Assembly: GCA_965657795.1 (NCBI GenBank)
Contig: CBFHQJ010000006.1
Coordinates: 15,552 to 79,551 of the forward strand
Origin: SW10 sp965657795
Lineage (GTDB): Bacteria > Verrucomicrobiota > Verrucomicrobiia > Verrucomicrobiales > Akkermansiaceae
Reading direction: 5' to 3'
Length of the DNA: 64,000 nucleotides
The position numbers and the translations under genes were made by a program. The notes beneath the pieces are model-generated. The model was given only the letters and a program-made list of their open reading frames with translations. It was not told where the DNA came from and ran no database searches. Positions 1 through 8,185 of this stretch are shown one piece after another. Positions within the stretch are counted from its first letter, which is position 1; the number at the start of each line of letters is the position of its first letter.

Positions 1-1
1 T

Positions 2-1627
2 AAATTGGAGGCTTTAACTCATCCTGAACTTCCGGGAAAGGGGCCGGGACGAGGAGATGCGGTCCGTTCCAACTTTGTGCTCCACGAATTCAAAGCGGCG
101 CTTAAAAAAGAAGGGAAAGAGAAACCGTTGAAGCTTAAGCATGCCGAGGCTGATTTTTCGCAGAAGGGTTGGGATGTGGCCGGAGCAGTTGACGGAAAGC
201 CCAAGACGGGGTGGGCGATTGCTCCGCGTTTTGGGAAATCGCATTGGGCGACCTTTCAGTTGGCTCGACCGATTACGGATTCCGAAGGGACGACTTTGGT
301 GTTCAGGCTTGAGCAGAATTTTGGACAAGGGCGGGTCATCGGTAATCTAAGACTTTCGGCCATTTGCGATCCTTCCGGAGCGGGTGGTTTGCCTGTCGAA
401 ATTGCTCAGATTTTGAAGAAGCCGGACGGAAAACGAAGCCCGAAAGAGGTGGAGAAGTTGAGAAGTCATTTTTGGAAATCCGATGGTCGATTTGCGAAGC
501 TGGAGGCTCGGGTGGCTCGTCTTCAAAAAGAGAGGGCAGCTTTCAAACCCGATCAAACCTTGGTAATGGTTGAGTTGAAGGAACAACGCGAGACCCGAAT
601 TTTGAAACGTGGTAATTTTCTCGCTCCGGATGTGGTGGTGTCAGCCTCGACTCCGGAGTGTCTTCCTAGGTTGGAGGGTTCTGGAAGTCGGCTCGATCTG
701 GCGAGGTGGCTGGTGCGCCGTGACAATCCTCTCACGGCGAGAGTGGCGGTGAATCGTTGGTGGGCGGAGTTGTTTGGAGGTGGGATCGTGGCGACCCTGG
801 AAGATTTTGGAACCCAGTCTGAGCCGCCAACTCATCCTGAATTACTGGACTGGCTTGCGGTGGAGTTGATGGACTCGCGCTGGGATATGAAGCATGTTTT
901 GAAGACTATTGTGATGTCGCAGGGGTATCAGCAGTCTTCGCGGGTCACTCCGGAGTTACTGGAGAAGGATCCTCGGAATCTGTTTCATGCGCGCGCTCCC
1001 AGATTTCGCATGGATGCGGAACGACTTCGTGATAATGCCTTGGCGATTTCAGGATTGCTTTCGACCAAGATGCACGGGAAGCCGATTATGCCTTATCAGC
1101 CGAATGGCTTGTGGCGTCAGACCGGACGAAACGAGCCGAAGTGGGAGGAGCAAAAGGATGAGAACCGATGGCGGCGTGGAATCTATATCGTTTACCGTCG
1201 CGCGGCACCGTATCCCAGTATGGTGAATTTTGACGCGCCGGATCGAAGTTCCTGCACGGTGCGGCGGCCACGTACGAATACTCCAAGCCAAGCGCTCACA
1301 ATGTTGAATGATCCTGCCTATGTCGAGATGGCCTTGGCGCTGGCGGATCGGATTTTGGTGGAATGCGATGATCCTTCGAAGCGAATTAATTATGCCTTTC
1401 AGTTGACGGTGGCGCGGTCTGCGGTTCCGCGTGAAGTGGCGATCCTAGAAGAGTTGATTCGCGAACGAAGTTTGTATTATCGCGAGCATCCGGAGAGGGC
1501 CTTTGCGATTTTAAAGAGCCCGAGGTTTTTCTATCAACCGCGATACATTAATGAGATTGAACTTGCCGCCTGGTTTCACGTGGCAAATGCCTTGCTCAAC
1601 CTCGATGAAGCCCTGACTCGAAACTAG
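2..1627 (+). CDS. DUF1553 (PSD1) domain protein, 5' end cut by window
   Basis: This is the C-terminal part of a PSD1/DUF1553 family protein, a large secreted family of Planctomycetes and Verrucomicrobia often found with cytochrome c-like domains. The frame is open to the left edge, so the true start lies outside the window. Visible parts are a short charged helical stretch at about residues 158-180, then the DUF1553 core from about residue 230, recognised by LDLARWLVRRDNPLTARVAV and the later TNTPSQALTMLNDP block. The next gene, DUF1501, starts 3 bases after the stop; this pair is a standard two-gene unit in these phyla. Exact biochemistry is unknown; a role in polysaccharide use is commonly inferred from context. 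Family assignment is firm, function is not. Confidence 0.9.
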   Translation, partial: KLEALTHPELPGKGPGRGDAVRSNFVLHEFKAALKKEGKEKPLKLKHAEADFSQKGWDVAGAVDGKPKTGWAIAPRFGKSHWATFQLARPITDSEGTTLVFRLEQNFGQGRVIGNLRLSAICDPSGAGGLPVEIAQILKKPDGKRSPKEVEKLRSHFWKSDGRFAKLEARVARLQKERAAFKPDQTLVMVELKEQRETRILKRGNFLAPDVVVSASTPECLPRLEGSGSRLDLARWLVRRDNPLTARVAVNRWWAELFGGGIVATLEDFGTQSEPPTHPELLDWLAVELMDSRWDMKHVLKTIVMSQGYQQSSRVTPELLEKDPRNLFHARAPRFRMDAERLRDNALAISGLLSTKMHGKPIMPYQPNGLWRQTGRNEPKWEEQKDENRWRRGIYIVYRRAAPYPSMVNFDAPDRSSCTVRRPRTNTPSQALTMLNDPAYVEMALALADRILVECDDPSKRINYAFQLTVARSAVPREVAILEELIRERSLYYREHPERAFAILKSPRFFYQPRYINEIELAAWFHVANALLNLDEALTRN

Positions 1628-1630
1628 CCA

Positions 1631-3070
1631 ATGAATCACCATCCTTTCCTAAATCAAAACCGGCGCTCCTTTCTCCAGAAAAGCGGCTTCGGTTTTGGGA
1701 GCGCGGCGCTGGCTTCTTTGATGAATCAGGATGCGGCCTCGGCGGCTGACGGACCTTTGGCGAAGCTGGGACTGCATCATGCTCCGAAGGCGAAGAGGGT
1801 GATTTATATCCACTTGGTAGGGGCTCCTTCGCATCTCGATCTTTTTGATTTCAAACCCGAGTTGCAAAAGCGAACGGGCGAGCTTTGTCCCGACGAGTTC
1901 TTTGATCTGAACCAACTTGCCTTTATTCGTGAGCAGCCCAACCTTCTGGGAACGCCGAAGGATGATCGCTTTGCCTTTAAGAAGTGCGGTCGGTCGGGGA
2001 CGGAGATTTCGAACCTTCTGCCAAACCTGCAGGGGATGGCGGATGAGATGTGCTTTATCAAGACGCTGCATACCGAGCAATTTAATCATGCTCCGGCGCA
2101 GATGTTTGCGCTGACGGGATTCGAGAGATTCGGCCGACCGAGTATCGGGTCGTGGGCCAGTTATGGGTTGGGGAGCGAAAATCAGAATCTTCCGGGATTT
2201 GTCGTTTTGATTACGGGGCAGGTTCTCGGCGCGGGTAATAGTGCCTTCGGGAGTGGATTTTTGCCGACGATTCATCAGGGCGTGGAGTTTCGCTCGAAGG
2301 GGGATCCGGTGCTCTTTTTGTCGAATCCGGACGGCGTGTCCCATGGGGAGCGAAAACTGGTGGTGGACGTGGTTAAAGATCTCAACCAAGTCGCGCTGGA
2401 TGATGTTGGTGATCCGGAGATCGCTACGCGGATCAGCCAATATGAAATGGCCTATCGCATGCAGACGAGCGTGCCGGAGTTGATGGACATTGAGAGCGAA
2501 CCGAAGCGAATTCACGAAATGTATGGCACCAAGCCCGGCGAGAGCAGCTTCGCGAACAATTGTTTGCTGGCTCGCCGACTGGTGGAGCGGGGAACCCGCT
2601 TTGTTCAACTCTTTGATCAGGGTTGGGACCATCATGGCGGGGTCTTTGAGAATCTTCCCAAGAAAGCCAAGCAGGTGGATCAGCCGATCGCTGCTCTACT
2701 CAAAGATCTCAAAGAGCGCGGACTTTTGGAGGATACCCTGGTGGTCTGGAATGCCGAGTTTGGACGCACTCCGATGGCCCAGGGGACTTCGGGTGACGGT
2801 TCAACAAGGTCCAAGGCGGGGCGGGATCACCATAAGGAAGCCTACACGGTGTGGATGGCGGGCGGGGGCACCAAAGCGGGACACGTTTACGGTGAGACCG
2901 ATGAATTGGGCTATGGTATCGCAAAGGATCCCGTGCATGTGCACGACTTCAATGCGACGATTCTTCATCTCCTGGGAATTGATCACGAGAGGCTGACGTT
3001 CCGCTATCAAGGAAGGCAGTTCAGACTGACCGATGTCCATGGAGAGGTCGTGAAGGGGATCCTTGCTTAA
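1631..3070 (+). CDS. DUF1501 domain-containing secreted protein
   Basis: A 479-residue DUF1501 protein, a family related to the sulfatase/alkaline phosphatase fold. The N-terminus has NRRSFLQKSGFGFGSAAL, a twin-arginine (Tat) type signal followed by a small-residue hydrophobic stretch, so it is probably exported folded. Family hallmarks are the HLDLFDFKPEL block near residue 60, the RFVQLFDQGWDHHGG block near residue 325, VVWNAEFGRTP near 370 and the GRDHHKEAYTVWMAGGG block near 395. It follows the DUF1553 gene by 3 bases and is almost certainly co-transcribed with it. Length is normal for the family. Substrate is unknown. Confidence 0.92.
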   Translation: MNHHPFLNQNRRSFLQKSGFGFGSAALASLMNQDAASAADGPLAKLGLHHAPKAKRVIYIHLVGAPSHLDLFDFKPELQKRTGELCPDEFFDLNQLAFIREQPNLLGTPKDDRFAFKKCGRSGTEISNLLPNLQGMADEMCFIKTLHTEQFNHAPAQMFALTGFERFGRPSIGSWASYGLGSENQNLPGFVVLITGQVLGAGNSAFGSGFLPTIHQGVEFRSKGDPVLFLSNPDGVSHGERKLVVDVVKDLNQVALDDVGDPEIATRISQYEMAYRMQTSVPELMDIESEPKRIHEMYGTKPGESSFANNCLLARRLVERGTRFVQLFDQGWDHHGGVFENLPKKAKQVDQPIAALLKDLKERGLLEDTLVVWNAEFGRTPMAQGTSGDGSTRSKAGRDHHKEAYTVWMAGGGTKAGHVYGETDELGYGIAKDPVHVHDFNATILHLLGIDHERLTFRYQGRQFRLTDVHGEVVKGILA

Positions 3071-3240
3071 TCTCTTTTGTGGCTTTAACCGAAGAGGATT
3101 ATTAGGAAATCTTAACAGAATCGTCTTAATCCACGAAAATTGCTGAATTCCTCTTGCCACTAAGAGGATCTTTGATACAGAACCCGTCCCCGCGACAGTG
3201 CAGAAGGCATTGTTGCGGGTATTTTTGAACATTTACGATC

Positions 3241-3609
3241 ATGGCACGACTCTTCGGCACAGATATCCCCAATGAGAAGCGTATTGAAGCCTCTCTTCCC
3301 TACATTTTCGGCATCGGACCTTCGACTGCTTCGAAGATTCTCGATCACGCAGGCGTCAGCCCTGACATCCGCACCGGCGAACTCAGCGAAGAGCAGCTTG
3401 TAAAGATTGCGACCGTGATTCAAAACGAGAACATCCTTATCGAAGGTGACCTTCGTCGTGAGAAGCAGGCTCAAATGAAGCGCCTCTCTTCCATCAACTG
3501 CTACCGCGGAATTCGCCACAAGCGTGGTCTTCCTGTCCGCGGTCAGCGCACGCGCACCAACTCACGTACCCGCAAGGGTAAGCGCCGCACTGTCGGCGTG
3601 GTGAAGTAA
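3241..3609 (+). CDS. rpsM: 30S ribosomal protein S13
   Basis: A 122-residue S13 protein that binds the head of the 30S subunit and contacts S19 and the P-site tRNA. The sequence opens MARLFGTDIPNEKRI, has the helix-hairpin-helix IFGIGPSTASKIL, and ends in the basic RGLPVRGQRTRTNSRTRKGK tail, all standard. It is first in an rpsM-rpsK-rpsD run. The 170-base gap upstream probably carries the promoter, but I could not pick a convincing -35/-10 pair. There is no clear Shine-Dalgarno sequence before the ATG. Identification is certain. Confidence 0.98.
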   Translation: MARLFGTDIPNEKRIEASLPYIFGIGPSTASKILDHAGVSPDIRTGELSEEQLVKIATVIQNENILIEGDLRREKQAQMKRLSSINCYRGIRHKRGLPVRGQRTRTNSRTRKGKRRTVGVVK

Positions 3610-3648
3610 GGTTGCTGACTACTTACAAAGAATTTCCATTCCATTAAC

Positions 3649-4275
3649 ATGGCTGAAGAAGAAAACAAAAATGAGGAGACCGAGGTCGAAGCTGCTGATG
3701 CAGTGACACCTGCGGAAACTCCAGCCCCTGAGGCGGCTGCTGAAGAAGCAGCTCCAGAAGCCACCGACGCTCCGGCGGAAGGTGACGCTCCTGTTGAGGG
3801 TGAAAGCACAGCTGAAGGCGAAGAAGCCGCAGCACCGAAGGAAGAGAAGAAGCGCGACATTTTCGCGGAGCTTCTCGGAGAAGAGGATCCTGACAAGGTC
3901 AAGATTCACAAGTCGAAGAAAAGCAAGAACGTGACCAAAGGGATCGTTCATGTCACTGCGACCTTCAATAACACCACCGTTACCGTCACCGACGAGCGCG
4001 GAAACACCATCGGATGGTCTTCATCCGGCAAGATGGGCTTCAAGGGGTCTCGTAAGAGCACCGCTTATGCCGCCCAGGTTGTTTCTCAGGATGCTTGCCG
4101 CCAAGCGATGTCCCACGGCCTCAAAGAGGTCTTGGTTCGCGTGAAAGGACCGGGCGCCGGACGTGAGTCCGCTGTTCGTGCCGTGCAAGGTCTCGGTGTG
4201 GATATCAATGGCATCCTCGATGTCACCCCGATTCCTCACAACGGATGCCGGCCCAAAAAGGCTCGTCGTGTTTAA
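3649..4275 (+). CDS. rpsK: 30S ribosomal protein S11 with long acidic N-terminal extension
   Basis: The last 120 or so residues (from about residue 88) are a normal S11: KGIVHVTATFNNTTVTVTD, the GFKGSRKSTAYAAQ block, VKGPGAGRESAVRA and the DVTPIPHNGCRPKKARRV end. Typical bacterial S11 is 125-130 residues, but this protein has 208. The first 68 or so residues are almost only E, A, P, D, T and G with no hydrophobic core, then EEKKRDIFAELLGEEDPDK links to the core. The ATG at 3649 is the only upstream ATG that fits; no start near residue 88 is evident. The extension is therefore probably translated and likely disordered and solvent exposed. It sits 39 bases after rpsM and 34 before rpsD. Confidence 0.96.
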   Translation: MAEEENKNEETEVEAADAVTPAETPAPEAAAEEAAPEATDAPAEGDAPVEGESTAEGEEAAAPKEEKKRDIFAELLGEEDPDKVKIHKSKKSKNVTKGIVHVTATFNNTTVTVTDERGNTIGWSSSGKMGFKGSRKSTAYAAQVVSQDACRQAMSHGLKEVLVRVKGPGAGRESAVRAVQGLGVDINGILDVTPIPHNGCRPKKARRV

Positions 4276-4309
4276 TTCTCTCAACCCTAATTTTTAGAAA
4301 GACAGATCA

Positions 4310-4921
4310 ATGGCACGTTATACCGGCCCAAAAGATAAAGTAAATCGTCGCTTCGGAGTCCCTCTTTTTGGGCCTTCCAAAGCTCTCGAGCGCCGCAACT
4401 ACCCTCCAGGTCCTCACGGACTCCGCTCCGGACGTCGCAAGAAGTCCGACTATGCAATCGCTCTCGGCGAGAAGCAAAAGCTTAAGTTCATCTATGGTGT
4501 TCTTGAGAAGCAGTTCCGTGGATACTTCGCAGAAGCTGGCCGTCGCCGCGGTATTACCGGTGACATCATGCTCCTCCTTCTTGAGACCCGTCTCGACAAT
4601 GTTTGCTACCGCCTCGGTTTCGGAAACTCCCGGAATGCGGCTCGTCAGCTCGTTAACCACGGTCACGTGACTGTGAATGGCAAAAAGCTCGATATCCCGT
4701 CCTACCAGGTGAAAGCAGGAGACGTCATCAAGATTGGTGACCGCGCTTCTTCGCAGCAACTCGGACTTCGTATGCTCGACCTGACCCAGTCAGTTCCTCT
4801 TCAGGACTGGTTGACCCTCGATCGCGAAAAGATGGAAGGAACCGTTGCCCGCCTCCCTGAAAAGGAAGATGTCGACTCACCGGTCAATCTCCAGCTTATC
4901 GTCGAACTTTACTCTCGTTAA
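4310..4921 (+). CDS. rpsD: 30S ribosomal protein S4
   Basis: A 203-residue S4, a primary 16S rRNA binder of the 30S body. It opens MARYTGPKDKVNRRFG, has the GPHGLRSGRRKKSDYAIAL block, the RLDNVCYRLGFGNSRNAARQ motif, and the S4 RNA-binding domain GHVTVNGKKLDIPSYQVKAG. It is the last gene before a strong intrinsic terminator at 4940-4976. In many bacteria rpoA and rplQ follow rpsD, but here the next gene is the unrelated mtfA. Identification is certain. Confidence 0.98.
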   Translation: MARYTGPKDKVNRRFGVPLFGPSKALERRNYPPGPHGLRSGRRKKSDYAIALGEKQKLKFIYGVLEKQFRGYFAEAGRRRGITGDIMLLLLETRLDNVCYRLGFGNSRNAARQLVNHGHVTVNGKKLDIPSYQVKAGDVIKIGDRASSQQLGLRMLDLTQSVPLQDWLTLDREKMEGTVARLPEKEDVDSPVNLQLIVELYSR

Positions 4922-4939
4922 AGTTCTCCGACCTTTTCC

Positions 4940-4976
4940 AAGCCCCACTTCGTTTCGACGAGTGGGGCTTTTTCAT
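4940..4976 (+). terminator. Rho-independent terminator after rpsD
   Basis: A 9-base perfect stem, AGCCCCACT (4941-4949) with AGTGGGGCT (4961-4969), extended by A4940-T4970. A small inner TCG/CGA pairing tightens the loop, and the T-rich run TTTTTC follows at the base of the stem. It closes the rpsM-rpsK-rpsD operon 19 bases after the rpsD stop. Confidence 0.88.
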
Positions 4977-5117
4977 TTACAGTGCGAGAGCTTGCTCGTC
5001 TATAGGTCTCCATTGCGTCCTGTGGTGTTGGTCTATCGGGTGCGCTTGTTCTGAAATCCCGCGAGGGCGCCGCAACTCCTTTCTTGGGTTTCCAAAAGGT
5101 TGGCTTAAGCTGAGGTT

Positions 5118-5921
5118 ATGGATGGTCTTTTGTGGTTGGTTTGGGTTGCGGTGATTGTAGCGATCGCGGTTTGGGCGTTTGGCTGCCAAAAACGAAGAAG
5201 GCAAAGGGCTCTTTTGGCGGCTGGTCCCTTGAGTGAGGAAGATCGCGGATTCCTCAGGGACCATTTTGATCTTTGGCAAAAGATTCCGTCGGAGATTCAG
5301 ACGAGATTAGAGCCCATTGTGCAGGTTTTGATTGCCGAGAAAAACTTCGAGGCATGTGGCGATTTGGAAGAGGTGAGCCGCGAAATGCAAGTGGTGGTCA
5401 TGGCTCAGGCTGCGCTACTTTTGGTAGGGCGTGACCACCGTCTTTTTTCAAAATTAAGGACGGTTTTGATTTATCCGGATGCCTTCAAAGGAGGACGGGA
5501 GGAGCACGATAAAACGGTCAGGCTGGGTGAGAGCTGGGAGTCGGGATCGGTCATTCTTTCCTGGCGGAGCGTGCAACGAGGAGGTGAGGACAAAAAAGAT
5601 GGGCACAACGTCGTGATCCATGAATTCGCGCATCAACTCGATCAGGAAAACCGGCATGCAGATGGTTTGCCCGAGTTGGAAAATCGAGCTGCCATTGGAA
5701 ACTGGGCTCATGCTTTTTCGGAGGCTTACGAAGATTTTTGCAAGGATCTGGATGCCGGGCGCAAGACAGTGATGGATCCGTATGGTGCGAAGAATCCCGC
5801 TGAGTTTTTTGCGGTGGCAACGGAAACATTTTTTGAGAAAGCCAAGCAGCTCCAGCGCGATTACCCCAAGTTGTATCTTCAGTTGAAGAATTTCTATGGC
5901 CTCGACCCTGTCGTCTGGTAA
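5118..5921 (+). CDS. mtfA: MtfA-type zinc-dependent peptidase (M90 family)
   Basis: A 267-residue MtfA/DUF980 peptidase. In E. coli MtfA binds the repressor Mlc and has aminopeptidase activity; the role in this organism is unknown. The zinc motif HEFAH is at residues 168-172, followed by QLDQENRHADGLP and, near residue 220, the conserved NPAEFFAVATETFFEKA block carrying the third metal ligand. Residues 4-21 form one membrane segment, so the enzyme is likely anchored at the inner membrane. E. coli MtfA lacks such an anchor, but anchored forms are common elsewhere. It converges with rlmH, with one base between the stops. Confidence 0.9.
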   Translation: MDGLLWLVWVAVIVAIAVWAFGCQKRRRQRALLAAGPLSEEDRGFLRDHFDLWQKIPSEIQTRLEPIVQVLIAEKNFEACGDLEEVSREMQVVVMAQAALLLVGRDHRLFSKLRTVLIYPDAFKGGREEHDKTVRLGESWESGSVILSWRSVQRGGEDKKDGHNVVIHEFAHQLDQENRHADGLPELENRAAIGNWAHAFSEAYEDFCKDLDAGRKTVMDPYGAKNPAEFFAVATETFFEKAKQLQRDYPKLYLQLKNFYGLDPVVW

Positions 5922-5922
5922 T

Positions 5923-6363
5923 CTATCGATGGTATGGCTCACCACGTTTGATGGTGTAGGCGCGGTAAATTTGCTCGAGCAACACGACGAGTGCGAGTTC
6001 GTGTTGCAAGGTGAGCGGGGACAGAGCCCAGACTGCATTGGCATCCTGCCGGAGTCGCTTGGTGTGGCCGTCGGAGGCTCCGATAAGCAGTGAGATGGTT
6101 TTGATCCCCGGGTCCATCTCCCAGGTGTTGATCTTTTCGACGAGATCAGCGGTGTTCCAGTCACGGCCCCGTTCGTCGAGTGCAATTCGGAAAGTGCCTT
6201 CAGAGCGGGCGAGTAGGTCGCGTGAAACTGACTCGGAATCACCGGCCTTGAGGTAGATGAGTTCGACCTTGGCTCCCCGTTTCAGCCGTTTGAGGTATTC
6301 CTCGATTCCACTTTTGGCGTAAGCCAGAGCGGGTTTCCCGGCGGCGAAGATTTTCCAGTTCAC
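5923..6363 (-). CDS. rlmH: 23S rRNA pseudouridine(1915) N3-methyltransferase RlmH
   Basis: A 146-residue SPOUT methyltransferase that modifies helix 69 of 23S rRNA using SAM. Recognisable parts are IALDERGRDWNTADLVEKI, the trefoil-knot SAM loop SLLIGASDGHTKRLR and the C-terminal LVVLLEQIYRAYTIKRGEPYH. The length is close to that of the family. Its ATG overlaps the stop of the upstream AAA ATPase gene by 4 bases (ATGA), so it is translationally coupled to the pspA operon. That coupling of a ribosome-maturation enzyme to a membrane-stress module is unusual. Confidence 0.96.
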   Translation of the reverse strand: MNWKIFAAGKPALAYAKSGIEEYLKRLKRGAKVELIYLKAGDSESVSRDLLARSEGTFRIALDERGRDWNTADLVEKINTWEMDPGIKTISLLIGASDGHTKRLRQDANAVWALSPLTLQHELALVVLLEQIYRAYTIKRGEPYHR

Positions 6364-8015
6364 GATTCAAGAATATCGAGAACTGCCGGAGGAACAAATT
6401 CGCTCTCGGTCGCTTCCTTTACCGCGAGTCGCATTTGAGCCTTCAGTGTTTCGAATGGAACGGGTGGAAGGCTGCTGGAGAGAATATGCTCCATTGCCTG
6501 AAAGGGGGCGTGGGTCTTTGTTTTGACCAGTCGCACAGCCTTCACTGCGAGGGCTTCGGCGCCTCCGGGCGTGAGGAGTTCGGGAAGAAGCGGGGAAAGC
6601 TTTTGCCAGTCTTCATCCGGAATTTTGAGCCCTCGTTTTCCGCTGAGGGCACGGAGAAGAAGGAGTGTTTCGGCCGGTTCGGTCGCCGGGAAGATGGGAA
6701 TCTTCACATCAATCCGGCCCGGTCGCTTGAGGTCGACTTCAATCAGGTCAGGTCGGCTCGAAGCGAGAATCCAAACCAATTTGCCACGATTGCGGGGATT
6801 GGACATCTCTTTGGCGATCATGGAATAGACCCGGCTGGAGACTCCGGAATCACCGGAGCCACCTGCTCTCCTCCCAAGGGCTTGATCGGCTTCGTCGATG
6901 AAGACCATGCAGCGATCGAGAGCGTGAAGGAGGGAAAAGATTTTTTCAAGATTGGCTTCGGTGGAACCAACCCAGCGGTCGCGGAAGTTCTTCAGTGTAA
7001 CGACTGGAACGCCAGCTTCACCGGCGAGGCATTCGGCAAGATAGGTTTTGCCGGTGCCCACGGGACCGCAGAAAAGGTAACCCATGGGCATGGCCTCGAG
7101 TTCGTCACGACGCCAAAGGTCGAGGTCGAGTTTGAGCCATTCCTTGGCGATATCGAGGCCGATGACGCCGTCGAGCGAGCGATCCGGCTCGACGAACTCG
7201 ATAAGCCCGGCGCAGTCGCGCTCGACGAGTTGCTTTTTGAGCGCGCTGAAATCGTTCTCTGCCAGCGGTCTGTCATCGTAATGACGACGAAGGAGAAGGT
7301 CTTCGACCGCGCTGCCAGTCGCGCCACGGAGTCGGGCTGCGGCCCATGGCAGTCGCTCGTTGATGCTGGCAACTGCCTTGGAGCAAGTTGGTGCGAGGGT
7401 TTCCATCACCCCGGTGAGTTCTTTGGTGGAAGGCAATGGGACCTCGATATCGGCCACCGAAGGGTGGTTCGCAACGAGGGGATGGAGACCAGTGAGGTTT
7501 TCCGAGAGTAGAAAGACGGCTTGCCCGTGGCGTGCGAGATTGGCTTCCGAAGCCCACGATTGCCAAACGCTGGCGAGTGCGTGGAGATCATAGTTGAGGG
7601 CGTTGGGCAGGCTCGGGCACATTAAGTGAGCGCCTTTGAGAATGATCGCGATCTTTGGGGCTTTGGCGCCGACATGATTGAGATTCCTGGCGTATGTGAG
7701 GTAGCGCCCCAGAAAACGTGAGGCCTTGAGAGGCTGGGTCGGAAGCTGGACCTCATTTTTGAGACTAGGCCAGGTTGAAAAGACCTCCTTGCCTCGTTCC
7801 ACTTCAACTCCGCCGCCAAGATCGTAGGTTAAGACAACGTCGAATCGGGGGAGGAGAACTTCGCTGAGGAATTCGCTGAGATTGCCCAGAGAGGGCTTTT
7901 TTCCGGGCAGGTAAAAGCGATCGTCGACATTTCCGTGAAGAACAAAGCAGCCTGCCGAGCCGCTCTCATAACGAGCGACTACTTCGTTGGCCCAAGATGG
8001 AAGAGATGAGCTCAT
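6360..8015 (-). CDS. AAA+ ATPase with degenerate N-terminal domain (Ycf46-like)
   Basis: A 551-residue protein. The C-terminal half is a classical AAA+ domain: Walker A GPVGTGKT with Lys323, Walker B VFIDEAD with Glu375, a sensor-1-like WILASSRPD, and an arginine-finger-like RPGRIDVKI. Residues 1-270 resemble a second AAA-like fold without Walker motifs (VLHGNVDDRFYLPG, IAIILKGAHL), followed by the linker DGVIGLDIAKEWLK. That order, inactive then active ATPase, is the layout of cyanobacterial/plastid Ycf46 proteins. It sits in an operon behind a PspA homologue and a 54-residue membrane protein, overlapping each neighbour by 4 bases or fewer. Context suggests it remodels PspA polymers or acts in envelope stress, much as Vps4 acts on ESCRT-III; this is inference. 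Family assignment to AAA+ is certain. Confidence 0.88.
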   Translation of the reverse strand: MSSSLPSWANEVVARYESGSAGCFVLHGNVDDRFYLPGKKPSLGNLSEFLSEVLLPRFDVVLTYDLGGGVEVERGKEVFSTWPSLKNEVQLPTQPLKASRFLGRYLTYARNLNHVGAKAPKIAIILKGAHLMCPSLPNALNYDLHALASVWQSWASEANLARHGQAVFLLSENLTGLHPLVANHPSVADIEVPLPSTKELTGVMETLAPTCSKAVASINERLPWAAARLRGATGSAVEDLLLRRHYDDRPLAENDFSALKKQLVERDCAGLIEFVEPDRSLDGVIGLDIAKEWLKLDLDLWRRDELEAMPMGYLFCGPVGTGKTYLAECLAGEAGVPVVTLKNFRDRWVGSTEANLEKIFSLLHALDRCMVFIDEADQALGRRAGGSGDSGVSSRVYSMIAKEMSNPRNRGKLVWILASSRPDLIEVDLKRPGRIDVKIPIFPATEPAETLLLLRALSGKRGLKIPDEDWQKLSPLLPELLTPGGAEALAVKAVRLVKTKTHAPFQAMEHILSSSLPPVPFETLKAQMRLAVKEATESEFVPPAVLDILES

Positions 8016-8176
8016 TCGACGTCTTCGGGGTCAGGGAGATCGAGAACCTCCGGGACACCGGGATCTTCGTGCTCCTCAGGTTGCTTATCAATGTGGGTTT
8101 TGATCCAGATTCCGCCGCCTGCGAGGGTGGCGAGAATTATGAGCAAAATCCAACGCAACCAAGGGCGTTTCATCAT
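8012..8176 (-). CDS. Small single-pass membrane protein, 54 residues
   Basis: A 54-residue gene between pspA and the AAA ATPase gene. It begins MMKRPWLRWILLIILATLAG: a short positive start, then one hydrophobic helix (about residues 9-26), then an acidic proline-rich tail ending LDLPDPEDVE. The stop overlaps the ATPase start as ATGA (8012-8015), and the start lies 9 bases after the pspA stop, which is strong positional support for translation. A second ATG at 8173 is possible. I recognise no family. By position it may anchor the PspA/AAA pair to the membrane. Confidence 0.75.
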   Translation of the reverse strand: MMKRPWLRWILLIILATLAGGGIWIKTHIDKQPEEHEDPGVPEVLDLPDPEDVE

Positions 8177-8185
8177 TTCAGGAGA

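Noticed and set aside
1649..2635. Reverse 328-residue frame inside the DUF1501 gene
   Set aside because: Antisense to a clear DUF1501 gene and rich in arginine and leucine without domain character.
3154..3181. TTGCCA and TACAGA as a promoter for rpsM
   Set aside because: The -10 match is only three of six bases; position is right but support is too weak.
5922..5922. Terminator between mtfA and rlmH
   Set aside because: One base separates the stops; no hairpin is visible outside coding sequence.
6435..7511. Forward 358-residue frame inside the AAA ATPase gene
   Set aside because: It lies wholly antisense to a gene with intact Walker motifs and has no family features; a shadow caused by codon bias.
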